From assembly GCA_030692685.1 (NCBI GenBank), contig JAUXZO010000073.1, positions 21,468-85,467 of the forward strand: a stretch of 64,000 nucleotides of DNA, given 5' to 3'. Positions within the stretch are counted from its first letter, which is position 1; every line of letters starts with the position of its first letter. The notes beneath the pieces are model-generated. The model saw nothing but the letters and a program-made list of their open reading frames with translations, did no database searches and was not told the origin of the DNA. This stretch comes from Acidovorax sp. (GTDB lineage: Bacteria; Pseudomonadota; Gammaproteobacteria; Burkholderiales; Burkholderiaceae_C). The position numbers and the translations under genes are program-made. Shown here piece by piece: positions 38,313 to 47,337 of this stretch.

Positions 38313-39350
38313 ATGTCTCTGTTAGAAGTCTCCAACCTCCGCATCCGTCTGCAGACCCACCGGGGCCCGGCCGATGCTGTGCGCGGCGTGAGCTTTACGC
38401 TCGCGCGCGGCGAAACCCTGGGCCTGATCGGCGAATCGGGCTGCGGCAAATCCATCACTGCGATGTCGCTCATGGGCCTGTTGCCCGACAACGCAGAGGT
38501 CACCGGCAGCATCCGCTTTGACGGGCAAGAGCTGGTGGGCCGCACCGATGCACAAATGTGCAAGATGCGCGGCAACCGCATTGGCATGGTGTTTCAAGAG
38601 CCCATGACGGCGCTGAACCCCGTGCACACCATCGGCCGCCAGGTGTCAGAGCCATTGCGCCTGCACCGCGGCATGAACGCCGCCGCTGCCCGCACAGAAG
38701 CCTTGGCATTGCTGGACCGCGTGGGAATCCCCAATGCAGCGCAGCGTTTTGATGCATATCCGCACCAGTTCTCGGGCGGGCAACGCCAGCGCATCACCAT
38801 TGCGATGGCGCTGGCTTGCGGACCCGACCTGCTGATTGCGGACGAGCCCACCACCGCCCTGGATGTCACCATCCAGCAACAAATTCTGGACCTCATCAGC
38901 GACCTGGTGGCCGAACGCAACATGGCGCTCATCCTCATCTCGCACGACCTCGGCGTGATCTCGCAGAACGTGGACCGGATGATGGTGATGTACGGCGGCA
39001 GCGTGGTCGAGAGCGGCTCAACCCCATCCGTCTTCTCGGCCATGGCACACCCGTACACACGTGGGTTGTTCGCAGCCAGGCCCCATCTGGGCGCCGTGCA
39101 CGCGCCGGGCCAGCGCCCGCGCTTGTCCACCATTCCCGGCACGGTGCCTGAACTGGTGGACCTGCCGGTGGGCTGCCCGTTTGCAGGGCGCTGCAGCTAC
39201 ACCGTGGATGCCTGCCACCACGAACAGCCACCCATCACTCTGGTGGCGACCGACGAAGATGGTGACCACGAGGTGCGCTGCCTGCGCCGCGAGGCCATTG
39301 CCGAGGCCCAGAGCGCCCAGGCCGTGAAAATTGTCGAGGTGGCGGCATGA
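38313..39350 (+). CDS. Peptide-type ABC transporter ATPase (DppD/OppD-like)
   Basis: 345 aa from the ATG at 38313. Walker A is GESGCGKSIT near 43, the signature FSGGQRQRITIAMAL and Walker B LLIADEPTTALDVT. The C-terminal oligopeptide-transporter extension has four cysteines around GCPFAGRCSYTVDAC, a site for an Fe-S cluster in relatives. It ends in ATGA overlap with the next ATPase. Confidence 0.94.
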   Translation: MSLLEVSNLRIRLQTHRGPADAVRGVSFTLARGETLGLIGESGCGKSITAMSLMGLLPDNAEVTGSIRFDGQELVGRTDAQMCKMRGNRIGMVFQEPMTALNPVHTIGRQVSEPLRLHRGMNAAAARTEALALLDRVGIPNAAQRFDAYPHQFSGGQRQRITIAMALACGPDLLIADEPTTALDVTIQQQILDLISDLVAERNMALILISHDLGVISQNVDRMMVMYGGSVVESGSTPSVFSAMAHPYTRGLFAARPHLGAVHAPGQRPRLSTIPGTVPELVDLPVGCPFAGRCSYTVDACHHEQPPITLVATDEDGDHEVRCLRREAIAEAQSAQAVKIVEVAA

Positions 39351-40225
39351 CCAAACCACAAACCGCTGCTGCAACACCCTCCCCTTTGCTGCAGGTGAAA
39401 GACCTGGTGCGCGAATACACACTGCCGCGCGAACACCTCTTTCGCCCACCCGGCAAGGTGCATGCGCTCAACGGTGTGACTTTTTCGATCGAATCCGGCC
39501 GCAGCCTGGGCATCGTGGGCGAATCGGGTTCGGGCAAATCGACCCTGGCGCGCACCGTGATGGCGCTGGACGCGCCCACCGCGGGCACCGTTGAACTGCT
39601 GGGACGCAACCTGCACCAGTTGCCGCCAGAGCAACTGCGCCAAGCGCGCCGCGATTTTCAGATGGTGTTCCAGGACCCCTATGGCTCGCTCGACCCGCGC
39701 CAGACGGTAGAGCGCATCGTGACCGAACCGCTGCAGGCCCAGGGCGAAACCAGCCGCGCTGCGCAACGCGAACAGGCAGGCCAGGTGCTGTCGCAGGTGG
39801 GCCTGCGCACCAACGACCTGGGCAAATACCCGCACGAGTTTTCGGGCGGTCAGCGCCAGCGCATTGCCATTGCCCGCGCGCTCATCACGCGGCCCCGGCT
39901 CATCGTGGCGGACGAGCCCGTGAGCGCACTCGACGTGTCGGTACAGGCCCAGGTGCTCAACCTGATGCAGGACTTGCAGCAAGAGTTCGGCATCACCTAC
40001 ATGCTCATCAGCCACGACCTGGCGGTGGTCAACCACCTGTGTGATGAAGTGGTGGTGCTGTACCAGGGCCGCATTGTCGAGCGCGGTTCACCCGCCGAGT
40101 TGTTCCGCAATGCACAGCATCCCTACACCCAGTCGCTGGTGGGCGCCGTACCGCAGGTGCAGCCGGGGCGGGCCCGGGCTCGTCGGGTTGCCGCAGCAGC
40201 GGCCGCTGCGGCAAAAAACGCATAA
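39347..40225 (+). CDS. Peptide-type ABC transporter ATPase (DppF/OppF-like)
   Basis: 292 aa. Walker A is GESGSGKSTLAR, Q-loop FQDPYGSLDPRQ, signature FSGGQRQRIAIARAL and Walker B LIVADEPVSALDVS. It is shorter at the C-terminus than DppF of E. coli and lacks the cysteine extension. It pairs with the preceding ATPase. Confidence 0.94.
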   Translation: MTKPQTAAATPSPLLQVKDLVREYTLPREHLFRPPGKVHALNGVTFSIESGRSLGIVGESGSGKSTLARTVMALDAPTAGTVELLGRNLHQLPPEQLRQARRDFQMVFQDPYGSLDPRQTVERIVTEPLQAQGETSRAAQREQAGQVLSQVGLRTNDLGKYPHEFSGGQRQRIAIARALITRPRLIVADEPVSALDVSVQAQVLNLMQDLQQEFGITYMLISHDLAVVNHLCDEVVVLYQGRIVERGSPAELFRNAQHPYTQSLVGAVPQVQPGRARARRVAAAAAAAAKNA

Positions 40226-40332
40226 CCACATGCGCACGTGATGGTGTACAAAGCTTTTTGCGTTCCCTGGTAACAAATTGCACCGGGGGTTTTTCTGGTT
40301 GTTGTCTGGTTTTTTGTCTGGAGAGTCCGAAC

Positions 40333-41823
40333 ATGCTGAACCGCCGTACCGTCCTAGCCACTGGCGCCATCGCCGCAGTGCCCCTGTCCACCTCGCTCGG
40401 CGCCCTGGCGCAGGGCCGCAAAGATGCCGTGACGCTGGCCATGACGCTGGAGCCACCAGGCCTGGACCCGACCGCAGGCGCTGCGTCGGCCATTGCCGAA
40501 ATCGTGCAATACAACATCTTTGAGACCCTCACCAAGATCAATGCCGATGGCAGCGTCTCGCCCCTGCTGGCCGAGAGCTGGGAAGTCTCGCCCGACCTCA
40601 AGACCTACACCTTCAAATTGCGCCGTGGCGTCAAGTTCCAGAACGGCGAGCCGTTCAATGCGGCTTCGGTGAAGTTCTCGTTCGACCGTGCCGGCGGCGA
40701 AAAAAGCACCAACAAAGACAAGCGCACGTTTGCTGGCCTCACCACCCAGGTGGTGGACGACTACACCGTGGTGCTGCTCAACAAGGACATCGACCCCGAC
40801 CTGCTGTTCGTGCTGGGCCAGGCCACGTCGATCATCGTGGAGCCCAAGAGCGTTGACACCAACGCCACCAAGCCCGTGGGCACCGGCCCTTACCAGCTGG
40901 GTACGTGGAACAAGGGCTCCTCGGTCGTGCTGACGGCCTGGGAGGGCTTCCGCGCCCCGGCCACCATCAAGATCAAGCGCGCCACTTTCCGCTTCATCTC
41001 CGACCCGGCAGCCCAGGTGGCCGCCTTGCTGGCGGGCGATGTGGATGCATTCCCGCGTGTCACGCCGCGCAGCGTGAGCCAGTTCAAGGCCAACCCAAAG
41101 TTCCAGGTGGTGATCAGTGGCTCGCGCGCCAAGACCATTCTGGCCATCAACAACGGCAAAAAACCGCTCGACGACGTGCGTGTGCGCCGCGCCATTGCCT
41201 CGGCCATCGACCGCAAGGCGGTCATTGAAGGCGCGGGCGACGGCTATGGCGCGCCCATTGGCAGCCACTACGTGCCCGGCGCGTTTGGCTACGTGGACAC
41301 CACGGGCGTGAACCCGTTTGACATCGAAAAGTCCAAGAGGCTGCTGGCCGAAGCGGGCATCAAAACGCCGCTGGAACTGACGCTGACCCTACCCCCACCA
41401 CCTTACGCCCGCCAGGGTGGCGAGGTGATTGCCGCGCAACTGGCCAAGGTCGGCATCATCGCCAAGATCCAGAACGTGGAATGGGCGCAGTGGCTGAGCG
41501 GCACCTACGGCAACAAGAACTACGACCTGACCATCATCAGCCACGTCGAGCCGTTTGACCTGGGCAACTTTGCCAAGCCAGACTACTACTGGGCCTACAA
41601 CTCGCCCAAGTTCAACGATCTGTTCAACCAGATCAAGAACGCCGCGCGCCCCGCCGACCGCGCACGCCTGCTGGGGGAAGCGCAGCGCCTCCTGGCCGAC
41701 GATGCGGTGCACGGTTTCCTGTATTCGAACCAGTGGATCACCGTGGCCAACAAGAACCTCAAGGGCCTGTGGAAAGACATGCCCGTGTTCGTGAACGACA
41801 TCTCCTCGCTCTCCTGGAGTTGA
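40333..41823 (+). CDS. ABC transporter substrate-binding protein, family 5
   Basis: 496 aa from the ATG at 40333. The signal peptide begins MLNRRTVLATG with a twin-arginine-like pair and is probably cleaved after LGALA, so Tat export is possible. SBP_bac_5 features follow: LEPPGLDPTAGAAS, FETLTKINADGSVSPLLAES, YTFKLRRGVKFQNGEPF and VRRAIASAIDRKAVIEGA. The ligand cannot be read from sequence. The amidase downstream suggests an amide, dipeptide or similar compound. Confidence 0.93.
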   Translation: MLNRRTVLATGAIAAVPLSTSLGALAQGRKDAVTLAMTLEPPGLDPTAGAASAIAEIVQYNIFETLTKINADGSVSPLLAESWEVSPDLKTYTFKLRRGVKFQNGEPFNAASVKFSFDRAGGEKSTNKDKRTFAGLTTQVVDDYTVVLLNKDIDPDLLFVLGQATSIIVEPKSVDTNATKPVGTGPYQLGTWNKGSSVVLTAWEGFRAPATIKIKRATFRFISDPAAQVAALLAGDVDAFPRVTPRSVSQFKANPKFQVVISGSRAKTILAINNGKKPLDDVRVRRAIASAIDRKAVIEGAGDGYGAPIGSHYVPGAFGYVDTTGVNPFDIEKSKRLLAEAGIKTPLELTLTLPPPPYARQGGEVIAAQLAKVGIIAKIQNVEWAQWLSGTYGNKNYDLTIISHVEPFDLGNFAKPDYYWAYNSPKFNDLFNQIKNAARPADRARLLGEAQRLLADDAVHGFLYSNQWITVANKNLKGLWKDMPVFVNDISSLSWS

Positions 41824-41832
41824 TGGCCACTC

Positions 41833-41858
41833 GCCGCTCCCGTCCCCACGGGAGCGGC
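41833..41858 (+). terminator. Strong hairpin after the substrate-binding protein
   Basis: GCCGCTCCCGT / ACGGGAGCGGC forms a perfect 11-bp stem with loop CCCC. Few T follow (TTACTCC), so it could stabilise the mRNA end rather than terminate. Confidence 0.6.
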
Positions 41859-41867
41859 TTACTCCTA

Positions 41868-41914
41868 AATAAATAGCTGCTAGCGCTTTACCCATAAGCG
41901 CTAGCGGCATTTTT
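41868..41914. repeat. Family A palindrome
   Basis: CTAGCGCTT TACCCAT AAGCGCTAG, perfect arms, orientation AGCT-core-GGC. Confidence 0.85.
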
Positions 41915-41949
41915 TACTCATATTTTTCGGTATCTCACACTGAAAACAT

Positions 41950-42009
41950 CCGTTCACGCTGAGCTTGTCGAAGCGCTGCGCAAGGCTTCGACAAGCTCAG
42001 CCCGAACGG
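41950..42009. repeat. Family B palindrome
   Basis: The inverted arms are GCTGAGCTTGTCGAAG and CTTCGACAAGCTCAGC. They are nested in CCGTTC...GAACGG with a GC-rich 9-nt loop. This is the widely known GTTCGGGCTGAGC-type intergenic palindrome. Confidence 0.85.
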
Positions 42010-42058
42010 GTGGTTAAGTACATAAATGCCGTCTCCATAAAACGCCCCGCGCCCCGCC

Positions 42059-43462
42059 ATGACTGCACTGCACGACCTGCCCGCCCACGAACTTCTGGCT
42101 GCCTACCGCCAGCGCACGCTGTCTCCCGTGGAGGTCACGCAGGCCGTGCTGGCGCACATCGAGCGGTGGGAGCCCCACATTCGCGCCACCTACCTGCTGC
42201 GCCCCGAGGCAGCCCTGGCGCAGGCCCGCGCCTCTGAAGCCCGCTGGCTGCGCGGCGAGCCCATGGGCGCGCTGGACGGCGTGCCCAGCACCATCAAAGA
42301 AAACATCGCCACCGAAGGCGACCCGACCCCCCTGGGCACCGCCGCCGTAGAGCTGGTGCCCGCCGCTGCCGATGCGCCCCCCGCCGCCCGCATGCGCGAG
42401 GCCGGTGCCGTCGTGGTGGCCAAAACCACCATGCCCGACTACGGCATGTTGTCGTCGGGCCTGTCTACCTTTCATCCGCTGTCACGCAACCCGTGGGACA
42501 CGAGCAAAGGCCCCGGTGGCTCCAGCGCAGGCGGTGGCGCTGCAGCCGCAGCAGGCTATGGCCCGCTGCACATCGGCACCGACATCGGTGGGTCGCTGCG
42601 CCTGCCCGCCAGCTGGTGCGGCATCTTCAGCCTGAAACCCAGCCTGGGCCGCATCCCGATCGACCCACCCTACACCGGCCGCGCCGCTGGCCCCATGACC
42701 CGCACCGTGGCCGACGCCGCGTTGATGATGCAGGTGCTGAGCCAGCCCGACGCCCGCGACAGCATGAGCCTGCCCGCGCAAGACATCGCCTGGGGCCAGT
42801 TCAACCAGGGCGCCGAGCGCCTGCGCGGCTTGCGCATTGGCTTGCTGCTGGACGCGGGCTGTGGCCTGCCGGTGGAACCCGAGGTGAAGGCCGCCGTAGA
42901 ACGCGCCGCAAAACTCATGGAGGCCGCTGGCGCCACCATCGTGCCCATGGCGCCCTTCATGACCCAAGCCATGCTCGACGGCATGGACCACTTTTGGCGC
43001 ATGCGCTCGCACATCGACCTGCAGGCGCTGCCCGCCGCGCGGCGCGACAAGGTGCTGCCCTACATCCGCACCTGGGCCGACAGCGCTGCGGGTTTGAGCG
43101 GCACCGAGGTCTTCCACGCCAGCCACCAGTTCCACCTGACCCGCGTGGCCACGGTGAAGGCCTGCAGCGCGTTTGACTACGTGATCTCGCCCGTGGCGCC
43201 CATGCCCGCCTTCCAGGCCGAGCTGCCCTCGCCCACCAACGACCCGCTGCGCCCGCTGGAGCACATCGGGTTTACCGTGCCGTTCAACATGTCCGAGCAG
43301 CCTGCGGCATCCGTCAACTGCGGCTACACCAGCCATGGTCTGCCCATTGGCCTGCAGATTGCGGGCGTAAGGTTTGACGACCTGGGCGTGCTGCAGGTGG
43401 CGCATGCGTTCGAGCTGATCCGAGACCCGCAAAAGGCGTGGCCGCAGCCACCTTCGGTTTGA
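42059..43462 (+). CDS. Amidase of the amidase-signature family
   Basis: 467 aa. The Ser-cisSer-Lys triad is visible: Lys80 in VPSTIKENI, the cis-Ser at 155/156 in GGSSAGGGAAAAAG and the nucleophile Ser179 in TDIGGSLRLPA. It is slightly shorter than GatA and has no gatB/gatC nearby, so it is a catabolic amidase rather than the glutamyl-tRNA amidotransferase subunit. It is 235 bp downstream of the importer across two palindromes. It may hydrolyse the imported amide but could be transcribed separately. Confidence 0.9.
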   Translation: MTALHDLPAHELLAAYRQRTLSPVEVTQAVLAHIERWEPHIRATYLLRPEAALAQARASEARWLRGEPMGALDGVPSTIKENIATEGDPTPLGTAAVELVPAAADAPPAARMREAGAVVVAKTTMPDYGMLSSGLSTFHPLSRNPWDTSKGPGGSSAGGGAAAAAGYGPLHIGTDIGGSLRLPASWCGIFSLKPSLGRIPIDPPYTGRAAGPMTRTVADAALMMQVLSQPDARDSMSLPAQDIAWGQFNQGAERLRGLRIGLLLDAGCGLPVEPEVKAAVERAAKLMEAAGATIVPMAPFMTQAMLDGMDHFWRMRSHIDLQALPAARRDKVLPYIRTWADSAAGLSGTEVFHASHQFHLTRVATVKACSAFDYVISPVAPMPAFQAELPSPTNDPLRPLEHIGFTVPFNMSEQPAASVNCGYTSHGLPIGLQIAGVRFDDLGVLQVAHAFELIRDPQKAWPQPPSV

Positions 43463-43506
43463 GATCTTGAACACGTTCTTATCCTTGCCACTTGGCGAGT
43501 TATTGG

Positions 43507-43560
43507 TAACCTCAGGGTTTTGAAGGCGCCGCTCGCTGGGCGCCTACTCCCAAGGTTATT
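43507..43560. repeat. Long imperfect hairpin after the amidase gene
   Basis: The outer arms TAACCTCAGGG and CCCAAGGTTA pair with one internal mismatch. The inner arms AGGCGCC and GGCGCCT pair around GCTCGCTG. It lies just past the amidase stop and could end transcription or be part of a repeat. Confidence 0.55.
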
Positions 43561-43582
43561 GATTCGGCATCAACCCACTTGA

Positions 43583-43643
43583 ACCGTTCACGCTGAGCCT
43601 GTCGAAGCGCCGCGCGAGGCTTCGACAGGCTCAGCCCGAACGG
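43583..43643. repeat. Family B palindrome
   Basis: CCGTTCACGCTGAGCCTGTC...GACAGGCTCAGCCCGAACGG. The flanks CACTTGAA and GTTTCAA are shared with the copy at 50641-50720, so the unit is longer than the palindrome itself. Confidence 0.85.
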
Positions 43644-43696
43644 ATGTTTCAATTTCAAAGATACCGACTCAATAGTAGAAGCCCTGAGACCGCCAC

Positions 43697-43738
43697 CGCA
43701 ACGCAACGCAACATCGCAACATCGCAACATCGCAACAC
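43697..43738. repeat. Short tandem repeat, CGCAACAT units
   Basis: Two CGCAA units are followed by three to four CGCAACAT units, 15 bp upstream of the next start codon. Copy number may vary between isolates. Confidence 0.8.
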
Positions 43739-43755
43739 CTGACGCATACCACCGC

Positions 43756-44364
43756 ATGGACATCATCATCCTGGCGATCCTCCTCGCCACCGGCACTTTT
43801 CTACTCAACGCCAAAGAGCAGCGCAAACGCATCGCACTGCTGGGCAGCCATCTGGCCAACTACCAGATCGAAAAGCTGATGGAAGCGCTGACCGGCGGCT
43901 ACCTGCGCGCACTGGGTGAAAGCACCGACGAGCGGCGCACGCAAATCTGGAACCTGCTGAGCACGACCGAGGCGCAACTGACCGAGCAATTCAGCCGGTT
44001 CGCCGCAGACTTTGCCAAAGAGCCCGAGGCCACCACCCGCGTCAGCCGCCTGGCCATGGCGATCCCGTTTGCCGAGAAGATTTTGCCCAGCTTCACCTTC
44101 GACATGCGCAAGGCCCTGGCCATCCACGCGCGGGGCATCGCCCACGTGGTGCAGAACACCAGCCACCTGTCGCCCAAAGACCGCGCCTTCATGATGTCGG
44201 CCGAGCTGTTCCTCATGCAACACACCTGCCATTGGTTCTGCAAGTCCAAGACCATTGCCACCGCCCGCATGCTGGCGCGCCACCAGACGCCGCACGAACA
44301 GCTGGTGGCATCGGTATCGGCAGACACGCGCAATGCCTATCTGAAGTTGATCCAGGGCAGCTGA
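43756..44364 (+). CDS. Hypothetical protein with N-terminal membrane segment
   Basis: 202 aa. Residues 2-17 (DIIILAILLATGTFLL) form a hydrophobic helix followed by KEQRKR, so it is probably a signal anchor with the body in the cytoplasm. The rest is helical (EKLMEALTGGYLRALGE, ALAIHARGIAHVVQN) with His and Cys near the end (MQHTCHWFCKSK). No catalytic motif is recognised. The GC content is like that of its neighbours, so it is probably a native lineage gene. Confidence 0.75.
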   Translation: MDIIILAILLATGTFLLNAKEQRKRIALLGSHLANYQIEKLMEALTGGYLRALGESTDERRTQIWNLLSTTEAQLTEQFSRFAADFAKEPEATTRVSRLAMAIPFAEKILPSFTFDMRKALAIHARGIAHVVQNTSHLSPKDRAFMMSAELFLMQHTCHWFCKSKTIATARMLARHQTPHEQLVASVSADTRNAYLKLIQGS

Positions 44365-44615
44365 AATGAAGCAACACCCCCCTGAGGCCCTGCGGGCCTC
44401 GGTGCTAGCCGTCACAGGCGGCAGCTCTTCAGGCCGTCCAAGCCTGCGCGAGCAGGCTTGGCGCCGCGGCCTTCAGCCCCCGCTCTCGCAACGCTGCGCG
44501 CTGCGGTCAGGGGGACGCAGCCAGCGCGGCGGGGCGGCCCTTGCGCGGCTGCCCTGGCCCGCGCCGCGCCAGTCCCAAGCATCGCGGAAGACGCGCAACA
44601 GCATCGACAACTGAC
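44365..44615. repeat. GC-rich intergenic block with nested palindromes, no gene
   Basis: The block contains GAGGCCCTGCGGGCCTC, CAAGCCTGCGCGAGCAGGCTTG and a GGGGGACGCAGCCAGCGCGG stretch. Such blocks are recurrent between Comamonadaceae genes. I see no ORF with plausible composition here. Confidence 0.5.
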
Positions 44616-45953
44616 ATGCTCGCAACGACCGATAGCCTGGGCAACCCCGTCACGCTGCACGAAGCAAGCAGCCTGACCGCACTGAACGACTTTGTCGAAG
44701 GCTTCATCGCCTGCGAAGCCCGCGCCGTCAACGTGCTCAACGCCGCCGCCGACGGGAGCGCCATCGTGCAAGCCTGCTGCGCGGCCCTGCACATGTTTGC
44801 CGAGTCAGCCGATGCACCGCGCAACGCGCGCCCCTTCATCGACCAGGCCCTGGCCCACGCCCCCGAGGCCAGCGACCGCGAACAACGTTTTGTCGCCGCC
44901 GTCGCCGCCTGGGTCAACGGCGACCTGCCCCGCGCCATTGCGCTGCACGAAGAACAAGCCCGCCACCACCCGCGCGACCTTGCATCGATCAAGCTGGGGC
45001 AGTACCACCTGTTCAACCGCGGCGACTCCCCCGGCATGCTGCGTCTGGCGCTGCAGGCCCTGCCCGCAGCCGCAGAGGTGCCCTATCTGCACGGCATGCT
45101 GGCCTTTGGCTGGGAGCAATGCCACCTGCTGCCCCAGGCCGAAGCCGCAGCGCGCCATGCCGTCGCCCTGTGCCGCAAGGAACCCTGGGCCCACCACGCG
45201 CTGGCGCATGTGATGCTGACCCAAGGGCGCATTCGGGAGGGCACCGACTTCATGGCCAGCGTCAGCGACACCTGGACGGGCCTCAACTCCTTCATGGTCA
45301 CCCACAACTGGTGGCACCAGGCGCTGTTTCTGCTCGAACAAGACCGGCACGCCGAAGTGCTGGCGCTCTACGACCAGCAGGTGTGGGGCGTCGTCAAGGA
45401 ATACACGCAAGACCAGATCAACGCCGTGTCCCTGCTGGCACGGCTGGAGCTGGCGGGTGTCGATGTAGGCAACCGCTGGGCCGATGTGGCCGACCACCTG
45501 GCCCAGCGTTTATCCGACCATGTGCTGCCGTTTTTAGACCTGCAATACCTCTACGGCCTGGCCCGCGCGGGTCGCACAGAGGCTGCACGCACACTGCTGC
45601 ACAACGTGGAGGTCCACGCTGCCACGCGTACCGAAGCGCACGAGCGCACGGTGTGGCAGCACGTGTGTGTGCCAGCAGCGCATGGCCTGCTGGCGCATGC
45701 GCAAGGCGACTGGGCGTCTGCGGCAGAGAAACTGGGCATCGCCCTGCCCCGTTTGGTGGAGATTGGCGGTAGCCACGCACAACGGGATTTGTTTCACCAG
45801 ATCTGGCTGGACGCGCTGCAGCGCAATGGGCAGTGGGCGGCGGTGCAGAATTTGTTGCAGCCGGTGTGCAACGCGCAACCAGAGTCGGTGCGATTGATGA
45901 GGCAGGTGGACGCGGTGTATCGGGCGTTGGGGTTGCCCGTGGCGGAACGTTAA
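44616..45953 (+). CDS. TPR-like protein (TTC38-type)
   Basis: 445 aa from the ATG at 44616. The protein is all-helical, with degenerate TPR units (RAIALHEEQARHHPRDLASI, MLAFGWEQCHLLPQAEAAAR, PWAHHALAHVMLTQGRIREG). The TTC38-like signature NWWHQALFLLEQDRHAEVL follows. There is no signal peptide, so it is cytosolic. Homologues exist in many proteobacteria without an assigned function. Confidence 0.82.
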   Translation: MLATTDSLGNPVTLHEASSLTALNDFVEGFIACEARAVNVLNAAADGSAIVQACCAALHMFAESADAPRNARPFIDQALAHAPEASDREQRFVAAVAAWVNGDLPRAIALHEEQARHHPRDLASIKLGQYHLFNRGDSPGMLRLALQALPAAAEVPYLHGMLAFGWEQCHLLPQAEAAARHAVALCRKEPWAHHALAHVMLTQGRIREGTDFMASVSDTWTGLNSFMVTHNWWHQALFLLEQDRHAEVLALYDQQVWGVVKEYTQDQINAVSLLARLELAGVDVGNRWADVADHLAQRLSDHVLPFLDLQYLYGLARAGRTEAARTLLHNVEVHAATRTEAHERTVWQHVCVPAAHGLLAHAQGDWASAAEKLGIALPRLVEIGGSHAQRDLFHQIWLDALQRNGQWAAVQNLLQPVCNAQPESVRLMRQVDAVYRALGLPVAER

Positions 45954-45959
45954 CGCACA

Positions 45960-46034
45960 AGCATCTGCCAGTTGGCACATTGCAGGCGACAACCGGGGCG
46001 CAGCCGGTCGGCCAATCTGTCGGCAGCAGATGCT
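45960..46034. repeat. 75-bp imperfect hairpin beside the integron
   Basis: The outer arms are AGCATCTGC and GCAGATGCT, the middle pair TTGGC and GCCAA and the inner pair ACCGG and CCGGT. It sits between the TPR gene and the dead integrase. It may be a terminator or part of a lost recombination site. Confidence 0.55.
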
Positions 46035-46056
46035 GGATTCCATCCCTGCTCTTTGA

Positions 46057-46090
46057 TGGTCATTTTTATGGTCATTTTTATGGTCATTTT
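46057..46090. repeat. 12-bp tandem repeat, three copies
   Basis: TGGTCATTTTTA is repeated almost three times head to tail and merges into the next family A palindrome. Confidence 0.9.
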
Positions 46091-46131
46091 GGCCTGTAGC
46101 GCTTATCTGTAAAGCGTTAGTAGCTCATAAA
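46086..46131. repeat. Family A palindrome
   Basis: GTAGCGCTT ATCTGTA AAGCGTTAG with GGCC before and TAGCT after. Both arms carry one change that keeps part of the pairing. Confidence 0.75.
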
Positions 46132-46162
46132 ATCGGAGCAAATGCGCCCCACTTGCGCGGAC

Positions 46163-47200
46163 TCACAAAGCATCCAGCGGGCTCAGAATGCCGCGTCCGC
46201 CCTTGTTCAACACATGCGTGTAAATCATGGTGGTGCTCACGTCGGCATGGCCCAGCAGTTCTTGCACCGTGCGAATGTCGTAACCCGCTTGCAGCAGATG
46301 CGTGGCAAACGAATGGCGCAGCACATGCGGGGCTGACCGGCTTGTCAATATTCGTCAGCTTGGCCGCCTCGCGCACTGCGCGTTGCACCGATTCGGGGTA
46401 AACATGGTGGCGCCGCTCCAGCAGCTCGCCCCACGCCGCGTCAGGGCGCGGGTCCATAGAACGCACGGGTGACGGAAAAATATATTGCCAAGCCCAACTG
46501 CGGTCTGCGTGTGGGTACTTCACCGCCAATGCATTCGGTAAATGCACCCTACCAAAACCAGCTTCCAGGTCTTTTTCATGCAACGCCCGAACTTTCTTCA
46601 AGTGCTGCTCCAGTGGCAGTATCAAATTCTCGGGCAGCACCGTTACGCGGTCTTTATTGCCTTTGCCTTCTCGAATAATAATTTCCCGCCGGGAAAATCC
46701 ACATCTTTAACGCGAAGCCGCAGAGATTCCAATAACCGCATGCCCGTGCCATAGAGCAATTGGGCAATCAAACCGGTCGTGCCGTGCATATGCAGCAGTA
46801 ACGACCGCACTTCAGGCACCGTCAGCACCACGGGCAGGCGTCTGGGTGTCTTGGCCTGAACCACATCGTCCAACCAAGCCAACTCCACGCCCAGCACCTG
46901 CTTATACAAATACTAAATCGCTGATTTGGCCTGGTTTTGGGTCGATGCCGCTACGTTCCGGTCCACAGCCAAATGCGTTAAAAACGCCTCGACTTCCGCA
47001 GCCCCCATATCCTGCGGATGGCGCTTGTCGTGAAACAAAATAAACCGCCGCACCCAGTCAACATAGGTTGCCTCGGTGCGAATGCTGTAGTGCCGCGTGC
47101 GCAGATGTTCGCGCAGACGGGTCAGCAGCTTAGGGGCTGGCAGTATGGTACCGGGCACCGCCTCCACCTCGGGTTCAGAGTGATGAGGAGAATGGTCCAT
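46163..47200 (-). pseudogene. intI: Integron integrase IntI, inactivated
   Basis: The reading pieces together into one tyrosine recombinase of about 345 aa. Piece 1 (47200-46913) has LLTRLREHLRTRHYSIRTEA and ends at TAG where a Leu is expected ([14 protein letters not shown]). Piece 2 runs to 46643 and carries [17 protein letters not shown] with the catalytic Arg. A frameshift near 46690 leads to RVTVLPE and the IntI-specific RHHVYPESVQRAVREAA. A second frameshift near 46335 leads to [17 protein letters not shown] and [17 protein letters not shown] with the catalytic Tyr. So there are three independent lesions. Confidence 0.9.
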
Positions 47201-47315
47201 CTGCCAAATTTTAGGTTTGCCTAAACTACGTGAGGTTGGGATTTACCCGTGCCACACGCATTCGGATGTTGCATAGGCGGACAGGAAACACTAGGATCGT
47301 GGTCGTCCAATTCTA

Positions 47316-47322
47316 GTTAGAT
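47316..47322 (+). other. attI-like recombination core (GTTAGAT)
   Basis: GTTAGAT fits the GTTRRRY consensus exactly. It lies 116 bp upstream of the integrase start and 16 bp before the first cassette ORF. The cassette junction would be between G and TTAGAT. Confidence 0.75.
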
Positions 47323-47337
47323 CACATTGGAAATGTC

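Noticed and set aside
43697..43738. 8-bp tandem repeat considered as iteron or origin
   Set aside because: It is too short, there are no DnaA boxes or partner genes, and it sits between two ordinary genes.
45960..46034. Hairpin considered as a fifth attC
   Set aside because: It lacks RYYYAAC and GTTRRRY ends and lies on the integrase 3' side, where cassettes are not expected.
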